From Mesorhizobium sp. Root552 (lineage in GTDB: Bacteria; Pseudomonadota; Alphaproteobacteria; Rhizobiales; Rhizobiaceae), in NCBI RefSeq assembly GCF_001427285.1, contig NZ_LMFV01000009.1, positions 1-64,000 on the forward strand: a stretch of 64,000 nucleotides of DNA, given 5' to 3'. The translations under genes were made by a program, and so were the position numbers. This document shows, piece by piece, positions 26,837 to 35,280 of the stretch (position 1 is the first letter of the stretch; each line of letters begins with the position of its first letter). A model generated the notes under the pieces. That model had not been told where the DNA came from. It saw nothing but the letters and a program-made list of their open reading frames with translations, and did no database searches.

Positions 26837-26848
26837 GCAATCGATTGC
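26837..26848. repeat. 12-bp perfect palindrome in the ccoN leader
   Basis: GCAATCGATTGC reads the same on both strands and lies 24 bases upstream of the ccoN start, between the FixK-like box and the RBS. It could be a second operator or chance. Confidence 0.35.
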
Positions 26849-26892
26849 AAGGGAGTTACCAACCCTGCTATTAGATGATGATTCCTTGGTCT

Positions 26893-26906
26893 TTGATCTT
26901 GCGCAA
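26893..26906. promoter_or_regulatory. FixK/FNR-type box upstream of ccoN
   Basis: TTGATCTTGCGCAA fits TTG(A/C)-N6-(T/G)CAA exactly, with a TTGAT left half and CGCAA right half. It lies 80 bases before the ccoN start, a normal distance for class II activation by FixK or FnrN under low oxygen. Confidence 0.72.
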
Positions 26907-27169
26907 GGAACAAAACGTAGCAGCCACAATCCTGTGCGACCCTTGGTCCCTCGGCCGGGACACTTGGTCTCAGCGCCAAATCGTCTAGGCAAGGGTGTGT
27001 CGCCGCGGATTTCGCAGCCGGAAAAGATAAGCCGTTGATGACGCTTGCTATCCTTGTCCAGCGGGCAGGCCGGCGACATTGCGCCGCGCGCATGCTGCAT
27101 TGCACAAAACGCAACGCTGCCATGCAAAATTGAGTCTTTTACCAATCGGTCAACAGGCCTAGCTTCTGA

Positions 27170-27301
27170 TCATCGAATTCCGCCGAAGCCATCCTCCTCC
27201 CAGGCCAAGGCGGATACGGTCGGCCTTCACCTCCTCCCGATCGCTGACCGAACCATACGACACCCGCCGGACCTCCTCCCCCGGCGGGTGTTGTGTTTTC
27301 T
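27170..27301 (+). ncRNA. Small RNA with three anti-Shine-Dalgarno hairpin loops (alpha-r14/NfeR1 type)
   Basis: Three consecutive hairpins each show the nonamer CCTCCTCCC in the loop: hairpin 1 at 27180-27213 (stem CCGCC/GGCGG plus inner GCC/GGC; loop motif 27193-27201), hairpin 2 at 27217-27250 (stem CGGTCGGC/GCTGACCG; motif 27230-27238), hairpin 3 at 27260-27291 (11-bp stem ACACCCGCCGG/CCGGCGGGTGT; motif 27272-27280) followed by TGTGTTTTCT, an intrinsic terminator. No protein gene on this strand precedes the terminator. The layout is that of the alphaproteobacterial alpha-r14 family (NfeR1), trans-acting RNAs that pair with ribosome-binding sites. The 5' end is estimated; no clear promoter was recognised. 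Confidence 0.8.
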
Positions 27302-27433
27302 GCCCCCTCCCGACTTATTCTCCTGCTGTTCCAGCCTGTTAGCGGTCGTCCATTCGCCATTTGGGTCCGTGACTCGACGTCACAACGCCTGACGTGCGTT
27401 TCAAAATCGTCGAAAGCACCCGAAAACAGCCAT

Positions 27434-27447
27434 TGAAATCGATTTCA
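27434..27447. promoter_or_regulatory. LacI-type operator upstream of the sugar importer operon
   Basis: TGAAATCGATTTCA is a perfect 14-bp palindrome with the central CG typical of LacI-family operators. It lies 48 bases before the binding-protein start; the LacI-family gene at 32077 in the same operon is the likely partner. Confidence 0.7.
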
Positions 27448-27495
27448 TTTCAATTTAAACTCGGTTTCACAGTTGAGCTTCTGGGAGGATGTTAC

Positions 27496-28521
27496 ATGAA
27501 AAAAGCGCTAATCCTGTCCGCCGTCGCCGCCACGGCGATCGCTTTCTCCGCACTTTCCGCTTACGCCAAGGACGTCAAGATCGGCCTGTCGAACGGCTGG
27601 GTCGGCTCCGAATGGCGCACGCAAATGATCGACGAGGCCAAGGCCGCCGCCGAAAAATGGAAGGAAAAGGGCATCAACGTCACCGTCGAGGTGCAGAGCG
27701 CCAATGTCGACGTGCCCGGCCAGATCGCCCATATCCGCAACTTCATAAGTGAAGGCGTCGACGCCATCATCATCAATCCGAACAGCCCGACGGCTTTCGA
27801 TCCGGTCTTCGCACAGGCCAAGGAAGCTGGAATTCTGGTCATCGCAACGGACGCAGAAGTGTCCTCGCCTGACGCGCTTTATGTCGGCATCGACCAGAAG
27901 GCCTGGGGCGCAGCCGGCGCAGAGTGGCTTGCCAAGACGCTGAACGGCAAGGGCAATGTCGTAGCGATCAATGGCGTTGCCGGCCATCCGGCCAACGAAA
28001 TGCGCGTTGCCGGCTACAAGGAAGTGTTTGCCAAGCACCCCGACATCAAGCTGGTCAATGAAGTCAACGCCAACTGGGATCAGGCACAGGGCCAGCAGGC
28101 CATGCAGAACCTGCTCGCCACCTACCCCGACATCAATGGCGTATGGGTCCAGGACGGCATGGCAGCCGGCGCCTGGAAGTCGATCATGGATGCCGGCAAG
28201 ACCGGTTCCATCGCGGCTACAGGCGAAATCCGCAAGGACTTCATCGACATCTGGACCAAGGACAAGCTGAATTCAGGTGCTTCGGTCAATCCTCCCGGCG
28301 TGATGGCGTCGGCGCTTAACGTCGCGGTGCTGATGCTGCAGGGCAAGGAATTGAAGGAGCCTGCGACGGCTGGCCAATACAAGAACGCCATGTACTTGCC
28401 GATCCCGTTCATCGACGGCTCCAACCTGGCTGACGCGGCCAAGGCGCTTGAAGGCAAGCCGGGCTACTATTCCTACACGTCTTCCTTCTCGATCGAAGAC
28501 GCCGAAAAGCTCTTCAAGTAA
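27496..28521 (+). CDS. Periplasmic sugar-binding protein of a ribose-type ABC importer
   Basis: A 341-residue protein of the RbsB-like periplasmic-binding family (Peripla_BP_4). A signal peptide (MKKALILSAVAATAIAFSAL..., cleavage near SAYA) precedes the two-lobed binding fold: VKIGLSNGWVGSEWR, DAIIINPNSPTAFDPVF, VGIDQKAWG, GNVVAINGVAGHP, GVWVQDGMAAG and IPFIDGSN. It would deliver a sugar or polyol to the permeases downstream; the substrate cannot be told from sequence. The ATG 27496 follows GGGAGGAT. First gene of an operon of six, behind a LacI-type operator. Confidence 0.92.
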   Translation: MKKALILSAVAATAIAFSALSAYAKDVKIGLSNGWVGSEWRTQMIDEAKAAAEKWKEKGINVTVEVQSANVDVPGQIAHIRNFISEGVDAIIINPNSPTAFDPVFAQAKEAGILVIATDAEVSSPDALYVGIDQKAWGAAGAEWLAKTLNGKGNVVAINGVAGHPANEMRVAGYKEVFAKHPDIKLVNEVNANWDQAQGQQAMQNLLATYPDINGVWVQDGMAAGAWKSIMDAGKTGSIAATGEIRKDFIDIWTKDKLNSGASVNPPGVMASALNVAVLMLQGKELKEPATAGQYKNAMYLPIPFIDGSNLADAAKALEGKPGYYSYTSSFSIEDAEKLFK

Positions 28522-28593
28522 GCTTTCTCCCGGGACGGACGCGCGGGTCATTGATTGATCCGCGCGCCCTGCTGCCACTGACGGGACGCTCCA

Positions 28594-30096
28594 ATGATCA
28601 AGTTGAAACTCAACGGCGTCAGCAAGGCTTACGGCGCAACGAAGGCGCTTAGCCAGGCGAACCTCGATATCGAGGCCGGCGAGGTGCATGTGCTGATGGG
28701 GTCGAACGGCTCCGGCAAGAGTACGCTGTCCAAAATCGTCGCCGGCAGCGTCAAGCCGGACTCTGGCGAAATCCTGCTCGACGGCCAGCCGATCACCATA
28801 ACCGGGCCGCAATCGGCCAGATCCCATGGTATCGCCATTTTCTACCAGGAACTTTCCCTCGCCGCGCACCGCACCGTGGCGGAAAACATCAGTCTCGCCA
28901 ACCTGCCGTCACGCGCCGGCATCTTGGTCGACCAGGAAACCCTTGAAGAACGTGCCCAACACTATGTGACGCTGTTCGATGGCGTTACCGGTGACGGCTT
29001 TTCGCTCGATGCCGTGATCCAGGACCTGCGCGCCGACCAGCGCCAGTTGGTCGAGATCATGAAGACACTTTCGACAGAAGCGTCGGTCATTATCTTCGAT
29101 GAAGCGACCTCTGCGCTCGACCGCGCCCAGGTCGATCGTTTCTTCGAAATCCTGCGCACGCTCAAACAGCAAGGGCGCAGCATCATATTCATCTCGCACC
29201 GCATGGACGAGATCTTCGCGATCGGCGACCGTGTTACCATTATTCGCGACGGCAAGATTGTCGGCACCAAGCGCATCGCCGATACCAACCCGGCTGAAAT
29301 CATAACGATGATGGTGGGCAGCCACGACGAGGCTGGCGCAAAACCGGCCGGACACAGCGCCCCCACCGGTGCAGTCGCGTCCGCCCTTTCCGTACAGAAC
29401 CTGACAGGGCGCGGCTTCAAGGACATCAGTTTTACCGTGCGCAAGGGTGAAATCCTCGGCTTCGGCGGCCTGCATGGCCAAGGCCAGTCGGCGGTGCTGA
29501 GAGCGCTGTTCGGTGCGATACCTCCAACCTCCGGCAAGATCGATCTCGACGGCAAGCCGCTCGATCCGGCAAATCCGCGCCAAACCATCCGGCATGGGGT
29601 AGCCTATGTTTCGGGAGACCGCGCCAGGGAAGGTGTCATCACGGGCCGGCCCATCCTCGAAAACGTCATGCCGATCCATTACCTGCGCGATCGCATGAAG
29701 CTTGCCCATCCGGTAGTCTCCGCCGGCAAGGCGCTGCCAGCACTGCAAGCGCTGCGAACAAAATTCGCCGGCCTTGGCTTTCCGATCAGTTCGCTCTCAG
29801 GCGGCAACCAGCAGAAGGTGGTGATTGCACGCTGGCTGATCGACCGCCCTGCGGTGCTTTTGCTTGACGACCCGACCAAGGGCATAGACCTTTCCGCCAA
29901 GACCGACCTTTTCGCGCTGATCCGAAAGCTTGCCGAAGAAGGCATGGGGATCGTGCTCTACGCCTCGGAAGACGCCGAGCTGCTCGACAATGCCGACCGC
30001 ATACTGGTCTTCAACGGCGGCTCTATCCGCCGCGAGCTGACCGGCGCGGAGCGCACGCGCTATAACCTCTATCAGGCTGCGTACGAGGCCGCATGA
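28594..30096 (+). CDS. Sugar ABC importer ATPase with two nucleotide-binding domains
   Basis: A 500-residue RbsA-type ATPase. Domain 1 (1-235): Walker A GSNGSGKST, signature-like LRADQRQLVEIMKTL and Walker B VIIFDEATSALD. Domain 2 (about 262-500): the P-loop is GGLHGQGQSAVLRAL rather than a GxxGxGKST motif, while LSGGNQQKVVIARWL and LLLDDPTKGIDL are intact; such a degenerate second P-loop is normal in this subfamily. It overlaps the first permease gene by four bases. Confidence 0.94.
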   Translation: MIKLKLNGVSKAYGATKALSQANLDIEAGEVHVLMGSNGSGKSTLSKIVAGSVKPDSGEILLDGQPITITGPQSARSHGIAIFYQELSLAAHRTVAENISLANLPSRAGILVDQETLEERAQHYVTLFDGVTGDGFSLDAVIQDLRADQRQLVEIMKTLSTEASVIIFDEATSALDRAQVDRFFEILRTLKQQGRSIIFISHRMDEIFAIGDRVTIIRDGKIVGTKRIADTNPAEIITMMVGSHDEAGAKPAGHSAPTGAVASALSVQNLTGRGFKDISFTVRKGEILGFGGLHGQGQSAVLRALFGAIPPTSGKIDLDGKPLDPANPRQTIRHGVAYVSGDRAREGVITGRPILENVMPIHYLRDRMKLAHPVVSAGKALPALQALRTKFAGLGFPISSLSGGNQQKVVIARWLIDRPAVLLLDDPTKGIDLSAKTDLFALIRKLAEEGMGIVLYASEDAELLDNADRILVFNGGSIRRELTGAERTRYNLYQAAYEAA

Positions 30097-31088
30097 TGAC
30101 GATGGCATCCGCCCCTGCCCGTTCGCAAAACCGCAGCGCCTTGAAACGGGCGTTCGAGCGTTACCCGTTCCTGCCGGCTCTGATCATCCTCGTTGTATTG
30201 ATGGTGCTAAATGGCTGGTTCCAGCCACGCAGCCTGTCGCTGAGCGGCGTGACAGGCCTGATCAAGACCTATCTGGCGCTGATGTTCCTGGCCGTCGCTC
30301 AGACCTATGTCATCTATGCCGGCGACATCGACCTTTCCGCCGGCGCTATTGTTTCTCTGGTCAACGTCGTGATTGTTGCGGTGATGACGGCGTTGGGCGG
30401 CGACGGCTTGAGCGTCATGGCCGCGCTGGCCGTCGGCATTGCGACCGGTCTCGCCTGCGGCCTGGTCAACGGACTGGTTGTCGCTGCACTGCGCTTGCAG
30501 GCAATCGTCGCCACCTTCGCAACCTCCATCTTCTTCACCGGCCTAGCACTCTACATACAACCCGTGGCCGGAACGCCGGCGCCTGCCGCATTCTGGCGCA
30601 CCTATGGCGGACGCATCCTCGAAATTCCGTTCGTTTTCTATGCGGTCGTGGCCTTTGCCATCCTGCTCGTCGTTCTGGTCCGCACGCGCCTTTCGCTCAG
30701 GCTGCTTGCCGTCGGCGATGGCCAGCAGGAAGCCTACCAGAGCGGCCTGCCGGTCACCGCGATCCGCATGGGCGGCTACGCCTTGTGCGGTGTTTTTGCG
30801 GCGCTTGCAGCCTTCTGCATCACAGGCGACACGGCAAGCGGAGACCCGCTTGTCGGCGGCAAGATGACCTTGTTCTCTGTCGCCGCTGTCGTGCTCGGCG
30901 GAAGCGCGCTCGCAGGCGGCTACGGCACCGTTGTCGGCTCAATGATCGGCGCGCTCATCATCGGCTTCATCAATTCTCTGGTGTTCTTCGTCGGCACGCC
31001 GTCGGAGTGGCAGAACCTCGTGCAGGGCCTTGCCATTCTCCTGGCGCTGATGGCAGGCGTTTTGGTTGGACGGAGGGCACGCGCATGA
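30093..31088 (+). CDS. Sugar ABC importer permease 1 (RbsC type)
   Basis: A 331-residue permease with eight to ten membrane helices; family marks are YVIYAGDIDLSAGAIVSLVNV, GLVNGLVVAALRLQAIVATFAT and GGSALAGGYGTVVGSMIGAL. It should pair with the permease from 31085 to form a heterodimeric channel. Overlaps both neighbours by four bases (ATGA). Confidence 0.93.
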   Translation: MMTMASAPARSQNRSALKRAFERYPFLPALIILVVLMVLNGWFQPRSLSLSGVTGLIKTYLALMFLAVAQTYVIYAGDIDLSAGAIVSLVNVVIVAVMTALGGDGLSVMAALAVGIATGLACGLVNGLVVAALRLQAIVATFATSIFFTGLALYIQPVAGTPAPAAFWRTYGGRILEIPFVFYAVVAFAILLVVLVRTRLSLRLLAVGDGQQEAYQSGLPVTAIRMGGYALCGVFAALAAFCITGDTASGDPLVGGKMTLFSVAAVVLGGSALAGGYGTVVGSMIGALIIGFINSLVFFVGTPSEWQNLVQGLAILLALMAGVLVGRRARA

Positions 31089-32080
31089 GCGATAGCGCCC
31101 CTGCCACCACAAGCACACCGGTATCGACCCGCGTAGCTGGATTCGTGAAGCAGCCCCTCATCGTTGCGCTGATCCTGATAGCAGCCCTCCTCCTGCTCGG
31201 CGAAGCGCTATCTCCCGGCTTTGCATCCGGCCAGCAGATCATGCGCCTGCTGATCGTTGCCGCGCTGCTCGGCATCGTCGCCGCAGGCCAGAACCTCGTT
31301 ATCCTCGGCGGCCGCGAGGGTATCGATCTTTCGGTCGGCGGCGTGGTGTCGCTGAGCGCCATCATCGCCGGCAACCTGATGGCGGGCGAGAACTCGGGCA
31401 TCCCGCTGGCGATCCTCGGCTGCATCGCAACTGGCGCTCTTTTCGGTCTCTTCAACGGCATCGGCGTGACCCTGCTGCGCATTCCGCCGTTGGTGATGAC
31501 GCTTGGCATGCTCGGCGTGCTGCAAGGCCTGCTCGTCGTCATCCGGCAAGGCATTCCGTCCGGGCGCGCGTCACCGGGCCTCGCCAACTTCGTCTCGCAG
31601 CCTTTCCTGTTCGGGATACCCGGCATCCTGTGGCTGTGGATCGCGATCGGGCTTGTCATGGCCTTCCTGCTTGGCCGCACGGTATTCGGCCACCGCATCT
31701 ACGCCATCGGCTCTAACGAACAGGCTGCCTTCATGGCCGGCGTGCCGGTGAAGGCGGTGCGCATCGCGCTGTTTGTGTTGTCCGGCATCTTCGCCGCGAT
31801 CGCCGGCATCTGCCTGCTCGGCTATTCGGGCTCGTCATTTGCCAATGTCGGCGAACAGTACATGCTGCCCTCCATCATCGCCGTGGTGTTTGGCGGCACG
31901 CCGCTTTCCGGCGGCAAGGGTGGCTATACCGGAACGATGGCGGGTGCGCTGCTGCTGGTTATCCTGCAAAGCATACTGGTCACCATCAACATCGATGAAT
32001 CGGGCCGCCAGATGGTGTTTGGCATCACCCTTCTGGTGCTGATGCTGTTCTACGGCCGCGGCCGTTCGATGCGCGCATGA
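31085..32080 (+). CDS. Sugar ABC importer permease 2 (RbsC type)
   Basis: A 331-residue permease of the same family: NLVILGGREGIDLSVGGVVSLSAI, GLFNGIGVTLLRIPPLVMTLGMLG, YAIGSNEQAAFMAGVPV and FGGTPLSGGKGGYTGTMAGAL. The ATG 31085 overlaps the stop of permease 1; the longer frame from 30785 is not coding. Its end overlaps the LacI-family gene. Confidence 0.93.
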   Translation: MSDSAPATTSTPVSTRVAGFVKQPLIVALILIAALLLLGEALSPGFASGQQIMRLLIVAALLGIVAAGQNLVILGGREGIDLSVGGVVSLSAIIAGNLMAGENSGIPLAILGCIATGALFGLFNGIGVTLLRIPPLVMTLGMLGVLQGLLVVIRQGIPSGRASPGLANFVSQPFLFGIPGILWLWIAIGLVMAFLLGRTVFGHRIYAIGSNEQAAFMAGVPVKAVRIALFVLSGIFAAIAGICLLGYSGSSFANVGEQYMLPSIIAVVFGGTPLSGGKGGYTGTMAGALLLVILQSILVTINIDESGRQMVFGITLLVLMLFYGRGRSMRA

Positions 32081-33096
32081 CCGCCCGGCCCAAGATCAAG
32101 GATATTGCGGAACGTCTTGGCGTTTCGCCGGCGACCGTCTCGCGGGCGCTTGCCGATACCGGGCTGGTGGCCGAACCTACCTTGAGCCGTATCCGCGAGG
32201 CTGCGAGCCAGTTGAATTACCGGCCCAATGTCAGCGCCCGCAATTTGAGGACGCGCCGCTCCATGGCCGTGCTTCTGGTGGTGCGCGACATCGGCAACCC
32301 GTTCTACCTCGACATCCTGAAAGGCGTCGAGGCTGCGGCGCGCGCCGCCGGTTACTCCGTGCTGATGGGCAATGCCGAGAACGACCCCAGCCACGAGACC
32401 GAGTATTTCGACATGCTGCGCGACGGGCATGCCGACGGCATGATCCTGATGACCGGGTCGCTGCCGCCGGAACAAGGTTTCCGCGATCGCTTGCCTACCG
32501 ACCTGCCGGTGGTCGTTGCGCTTGAAATGATCGAGGAGGCGCGGTTCCCGCACGTGCAGATCGACAACGTAGCCGCAGCCCGGCAGGCGGTAGAACACCT
32601 GATTGGGCTCGGCCATCGCCGGATCGCCCATATTTCCGGACCCGTGCCGGAAGTGATGAGCATCAAGCGTCGGGACGGATACCGCAGCGCCATGCGCGAA
32701 GCCGGGCTTTCGATCCCGGAAGGCTATGAGCAACGCGGCGACTACCTCTTGCAGTCCGCGCGCGACGCTTGCCAGCGCTTGCTGTCGCTGGCCGAACCCC
32801 CGACCGCCATCTTCCTCGCCAACGACGAAATGGCTTTCGGAGCCATCCACGAGCTGCGCCGGCTGGGCCGCGATGTGCCGGGCGACGTCTCCGTGGTCGG
32901 CTTCGACGACCTTTACCTGAGCGAAGCCTTTTTCCCGCCACTGACAACAGTGGCGCAACCGCGGGCGGAAATTGGCAAGCGGGCCATGGGCCTGCTGCTC
33001 GACATGTTTGCCGGCGGCATTGCGCCTGACCAGCCTTTGGTGCTGCCGACGACGCTCAAGGTGCGCGGCACCACCGCCCCGCCCAAACACCACTGA
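32077..33096 (+). CDS. LacI-family transcription regulator
   Basis: A 339-residue regulator. Residues 5-55 form the LacI helix-turn-helix and hinge (IKDIAERLGVSPATVSRALADTG, ASQLNYRPNVSARNLRTRR); the rest is a periplasmic-binding-like effector domain (VVRDIGNPFYLDILKGVEAAA, GHRRIAHISGP, PTAIFLANDEMAFGAIHELR, VGFDDLYLSEAFFPPLTTV). As the fifth gene of the sugar importer operon it probably controls the operator at 27434-27447 in response to the transported sugar. Confidence 0.93.
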   Translation: MTARPKIKDIAERLGVSPATVSRALADTGLVAEPTLSRIREAASQLNYRPNVSARNLRTRRSMAVLLVVRDIGNPFYLDILKGVEAAARAAGYSVLMGNAENDPSHETEYFDMLRDGHADGMILMTGSLPPEQGFRDRLPTDLPVVVALEMIEEARFPHVQIDNVAAARQAVEHLIGLGHRRIAHISGPVPEVMSIKRRDGYRSAMREAGLSIPEGYEQRGDYLLQSARDACQRLLSLAEPPTAIFLANDEMAFGAIHELRRLGRDVPGDVSVVGFDDLYLSEAFFPPLTTVAQPRAEIGKRAMGLLLDMFAGGIAPDQPLVLPTTLKVRGTTAPPKHH

Positions 33097-33109
33097 AAGG
33101 ACACGCCGA

Positions 33110-34354
33110 ATGACCGATTTGCCGAAAGCAAAACTGCGGGTTGGGTTCGTGGGCAGCGGCTTCATCGCCCACTTCCACCTGAAAGCGATGCTGAATGTGC
33201 GCAATGTCGAAGTCACCGGCGTCTACAGCCGCAGCGCGGAGAAGCGCCAGCGCTTCGTCGAGCAGGTTGCCGAACTCGGCCTTGGCGAATGTCGCAGCCA
33301 TGACAGCCTGGAATCGCTGGTGCGCGCCAAGGACGTCGATGCCATCTGGATCCTGTCGCCCAACTACACCCGCCTCGACACCATGCGCGTCATCCATGCC
33401 GAAGTCGTGGCCGGTCGAAGCGAAGTCATTGCGGTTGCCTGCGAAAAGCCGCTGGCGCGAACCATCGGCGAAGCACGCGAAATGCTGCATCTGGCCGAGG
33501 ACGCAAAGCTCAATCACGGCTATCTGGAAAACCAGGTGTTCTGCACGCCGGTGCTGCGCGGCAAGGAAATCATCTGGCGGCGTGCCGCCTCAGCCACCGG
33601 GCGGCCCTACCTCGCTCGTGCGGCGGAAGAGCATTCCGGTCCGCATGAGCCCTGGTTCTGGCAGGGCGACAAGCAAGGCGGCGGCGTGCTTTCCGACATG
33701 ATGTGCCATTCGGTCGAGGTGGCCCGCCATCTGCTCACCGCGCCCGGCGCGCCGCGCAACTCGCTGAAGATCAAGTCCGTCAACGGCACCGTTGCCAACC
33801 TGAAATGGACGCGGCCCGCCTACGCCGACCAGTTGCGCTCGCGCTTCGGCGCTGAGGTCGACTACCGCAACCGGCCTTCCGAAGACTTCGCGCGCGGAAC
33901 GATTTCGCTGGAAGACGAGGACGGCAACGAACTGATGATCGAGGCGACCACCTCATGGGCCTATGTCGGGGCCGGATTGCGCATCCAGCTTGAACTGCTC
34001 GGTCCGGAATATGCGATGGAGTTCAACTCGCTGGCCACCGGGCTCAAGGTTTTCATGTCGCGCGCCGTCACCGGTTCGGAAGGCGAAGACCTTGTCGAGA
34101 AGCAGAATGCCGAGCAGGGCCTGATGCCGGTGCTGGAGGATGAACCCGGCATCTACGGCTATACCGACGAGAACCGCCACATGGTCGAGTGCTTCCGCAA
34201 GGGCGAGAAGCCCCTCGAGACATTCGAGGACGGACTGGGCGTGGTCGAGATGCTGATGGGTCTTTACCGCTCCGCCGAAATCGGCGAGACGGTTCACTTC
34301 CCCGCGCCCGATCTGGAACACTATGTGCCGGTTGTCGCCCGCAAGGGCGCTTAA
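33110..34354 (+). CDS. Gfo/Idh/MocA-family oxidoreductase
   Basis: A 414-residue NAD(P)-dependent sugar or polyol dehydrogenase. The Rossmann fold begins with LRVGFVGSGFIAHFHLKAML, then IWILSPNYTRLDTM, VACEKPLARTIGEAREML and the C-terminal catalytic domain with HGYLENQVFCTP, HEPWFWQGDKQGGGVLSDMMCHSVEVARHLL. The start at 33110 (ATG after a GAAAGGA) is preferred to the long upstream frame. It follows the LacI gene by 13 bases and probably catalyses the first oxidation of the imported sugar. Confidence 0.9.
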   Translation: MTDLPKAKLRVGFVGSGFIAHFHLKAMLNVRNVEVTGVYSRSAEKRQRFVEQVAELGLGECRSHDSLESLVRAKDVDAIWILSPNYTRLDTMRVIHAEVVAGRSEVIAVACEKPLARTIGEAREMLHLAEDAKLNHGYLENQVFCTPVLRGKEIIWRRAASATGRPYLARAAEEHSGPHEPWFWQGDKQGGGVLSDMMCHSVEVARHLLTAPGAPRNSLKIKSVNGTVANLKWTRPAYADQLRSRFGAEVDYRNRPSEDFARGTISLEDEDGNELMIEATTSWAYVGAGLRIQLELLGPEYAMEFNSLATGLKVFMSRAVTGSEGEDLVEKQNAEQGLMPVLEDEPGIYGYTDENRHMVECFRKGEKPLETFEDGLGVVEMLMGLYRSAEIGETVHFPAPDLEHYVPVVARKGA

Positions 34355-34363
34355 GATAGGCGG

Positions 34364-34672
34364 TCAGGCCGAACCTATCGGCCTCATCGCCCGCAGATCC
34401 TGAACCGGCTTGAAGCGGATTGCGGCCAGCAGCGCCGTGCAAAGCACGTCGACGTCCGTCTGTTCGTTGGGACGCCAGTTGCAGGGGCAGGCATTCGGGC
34501 CTGAATGGGTTTCGGCCACTTCGCGATAGATGGAGCCGACGGCCTGCGCGGCAAGCCGCATGACCGCCATCGGCGGCAGGCCGCTCTGGTTCATGACACG
34601 GCAGAACTCGTTCATGATCGTCGCGCGGATATGGGCCTGAGCCTCTTCCTGGCGACGTTCGATTTCCATCAT
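34364..34672 (-). CDS. Small unknown protein (about 102 residues)
   Basis: Starts MEIERRQEEAQAHIRATIMNEFCRVM, then SGLPPMAVMRLAAQAVGSIYREVAETHSG and a CPCNWRPNEQTDVDVL stretch with a CxC pair. The composition and amphipathic helices look like a real protein, but no family was recognised. The two adjacent ATGs at 34672/34669 are used; a GTG at 34696 is possible. It converges with the dehydrogenase gene (stops 9 bases apart). Confidence 0.6.
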   Translation of the reverse strand: MMEIERRQEEAQAHIRATIMNEFCRVMNQSGLPPMAVMRLAAQAVGSIYREVAETHSGPNACPCNWRPNEQTDVDVLCTALLAAIRFKPVQDLRAMRPIGSA

Positions 34673-34784
34673 GTTCGACAAGGCTCGCTCCAGCACCGGG
34701 GGTGAACGGTGCGGATCGTCATATTAAAGTGGATAAAAACAATCAAGATTTAATTTCAGATTTTTTCATGACCCTCGAAGCAGG

Positions 34785-35252
34785 TTATTTTGCCCCGCAC
34801 AGCTTGAAAAATTTACGTGCTGGATCGCCGGCACCTTCGAGCGGGTATTCCTCCGAGCCATCTTCGATCATCATGGTCAAGGAGCCGGACGACATGACCA
34901 GGTCCTGGAAACGCTTGTCGAGCGGCGTCTGCCCCTCAAGAATGAACAGGTCATCCATTTCGAGCCTCGTGCCGGTTGTAGCGACCCGCACTTCGATGTC
35001 TCCGGCGGAGAAAAACGTCTCGACTTTAACGCCGTCGGTCGCATTGATCGGCTGGTGCTCGATGGTCACATCGAGAACGCCGCCTTTGCCATCGCAACGG
35101 AACGAAAGCGGCGCATAACCGCTATCAGGCGTTCCATAGATCAGGACGGCCCCTTGGGCCTCTTCCTGCAAGACGAACCACGTCACCTCGTCCGCCGAAG
35201 CGGTGGAGGGAGCGAGGAGCAATCCGGCGACGAAAAGTGCTTTCAATCTCAA
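34785..35252 (-). CDS. Small secreted protein of unknown function
   Basis: A 155-residue protein with a signal peptide (LKALFVAGLLLAPSTASA). The mature part is strand-rich: VTWFVLQEEAQGAVLIYGTPDSGYAPLSFRCDGKGGVLDVTIEH, then EVRVATTGTRLEMDDLFIL, GSLTMMIEDGSEEYPLEG and ARKFFKLCGAK with a pair of cysteines that could form a disulfide. No ATG starts the signal peptide; TTG 35252 sits five bases after a GGAGG Shine-Dalgarno and is the likely start. Likely periplasmic; role unknown. It lies head-to-tail with the LysR gene. Confidence 0.75.
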   Translation of the reverse strand: MRLKALFVAGLLLAPSTASADEVTWFVLQEEAQGAVLIYGTPDSGYAPLSFRCDGKGGVLDVTIEHQPINATDGVKVETFFSAGDIEVRVATTGTRLEMDDLFILEGQTPLDKRFQDLVMSSGSLTMMIEDGSEEYPLEGAGDPARKFFKLCGAK

Positions 35253-35280
35253 GGAGACCTCCTTCGAATGAACTGCGATC

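Noticed and set aside
27045..27392. A 115-codon plus-strand frame across the region of the small RNA
   Set aside because: No RBS and no protein-like pattern; the sequence is better explained by three hairpins with a terminator.
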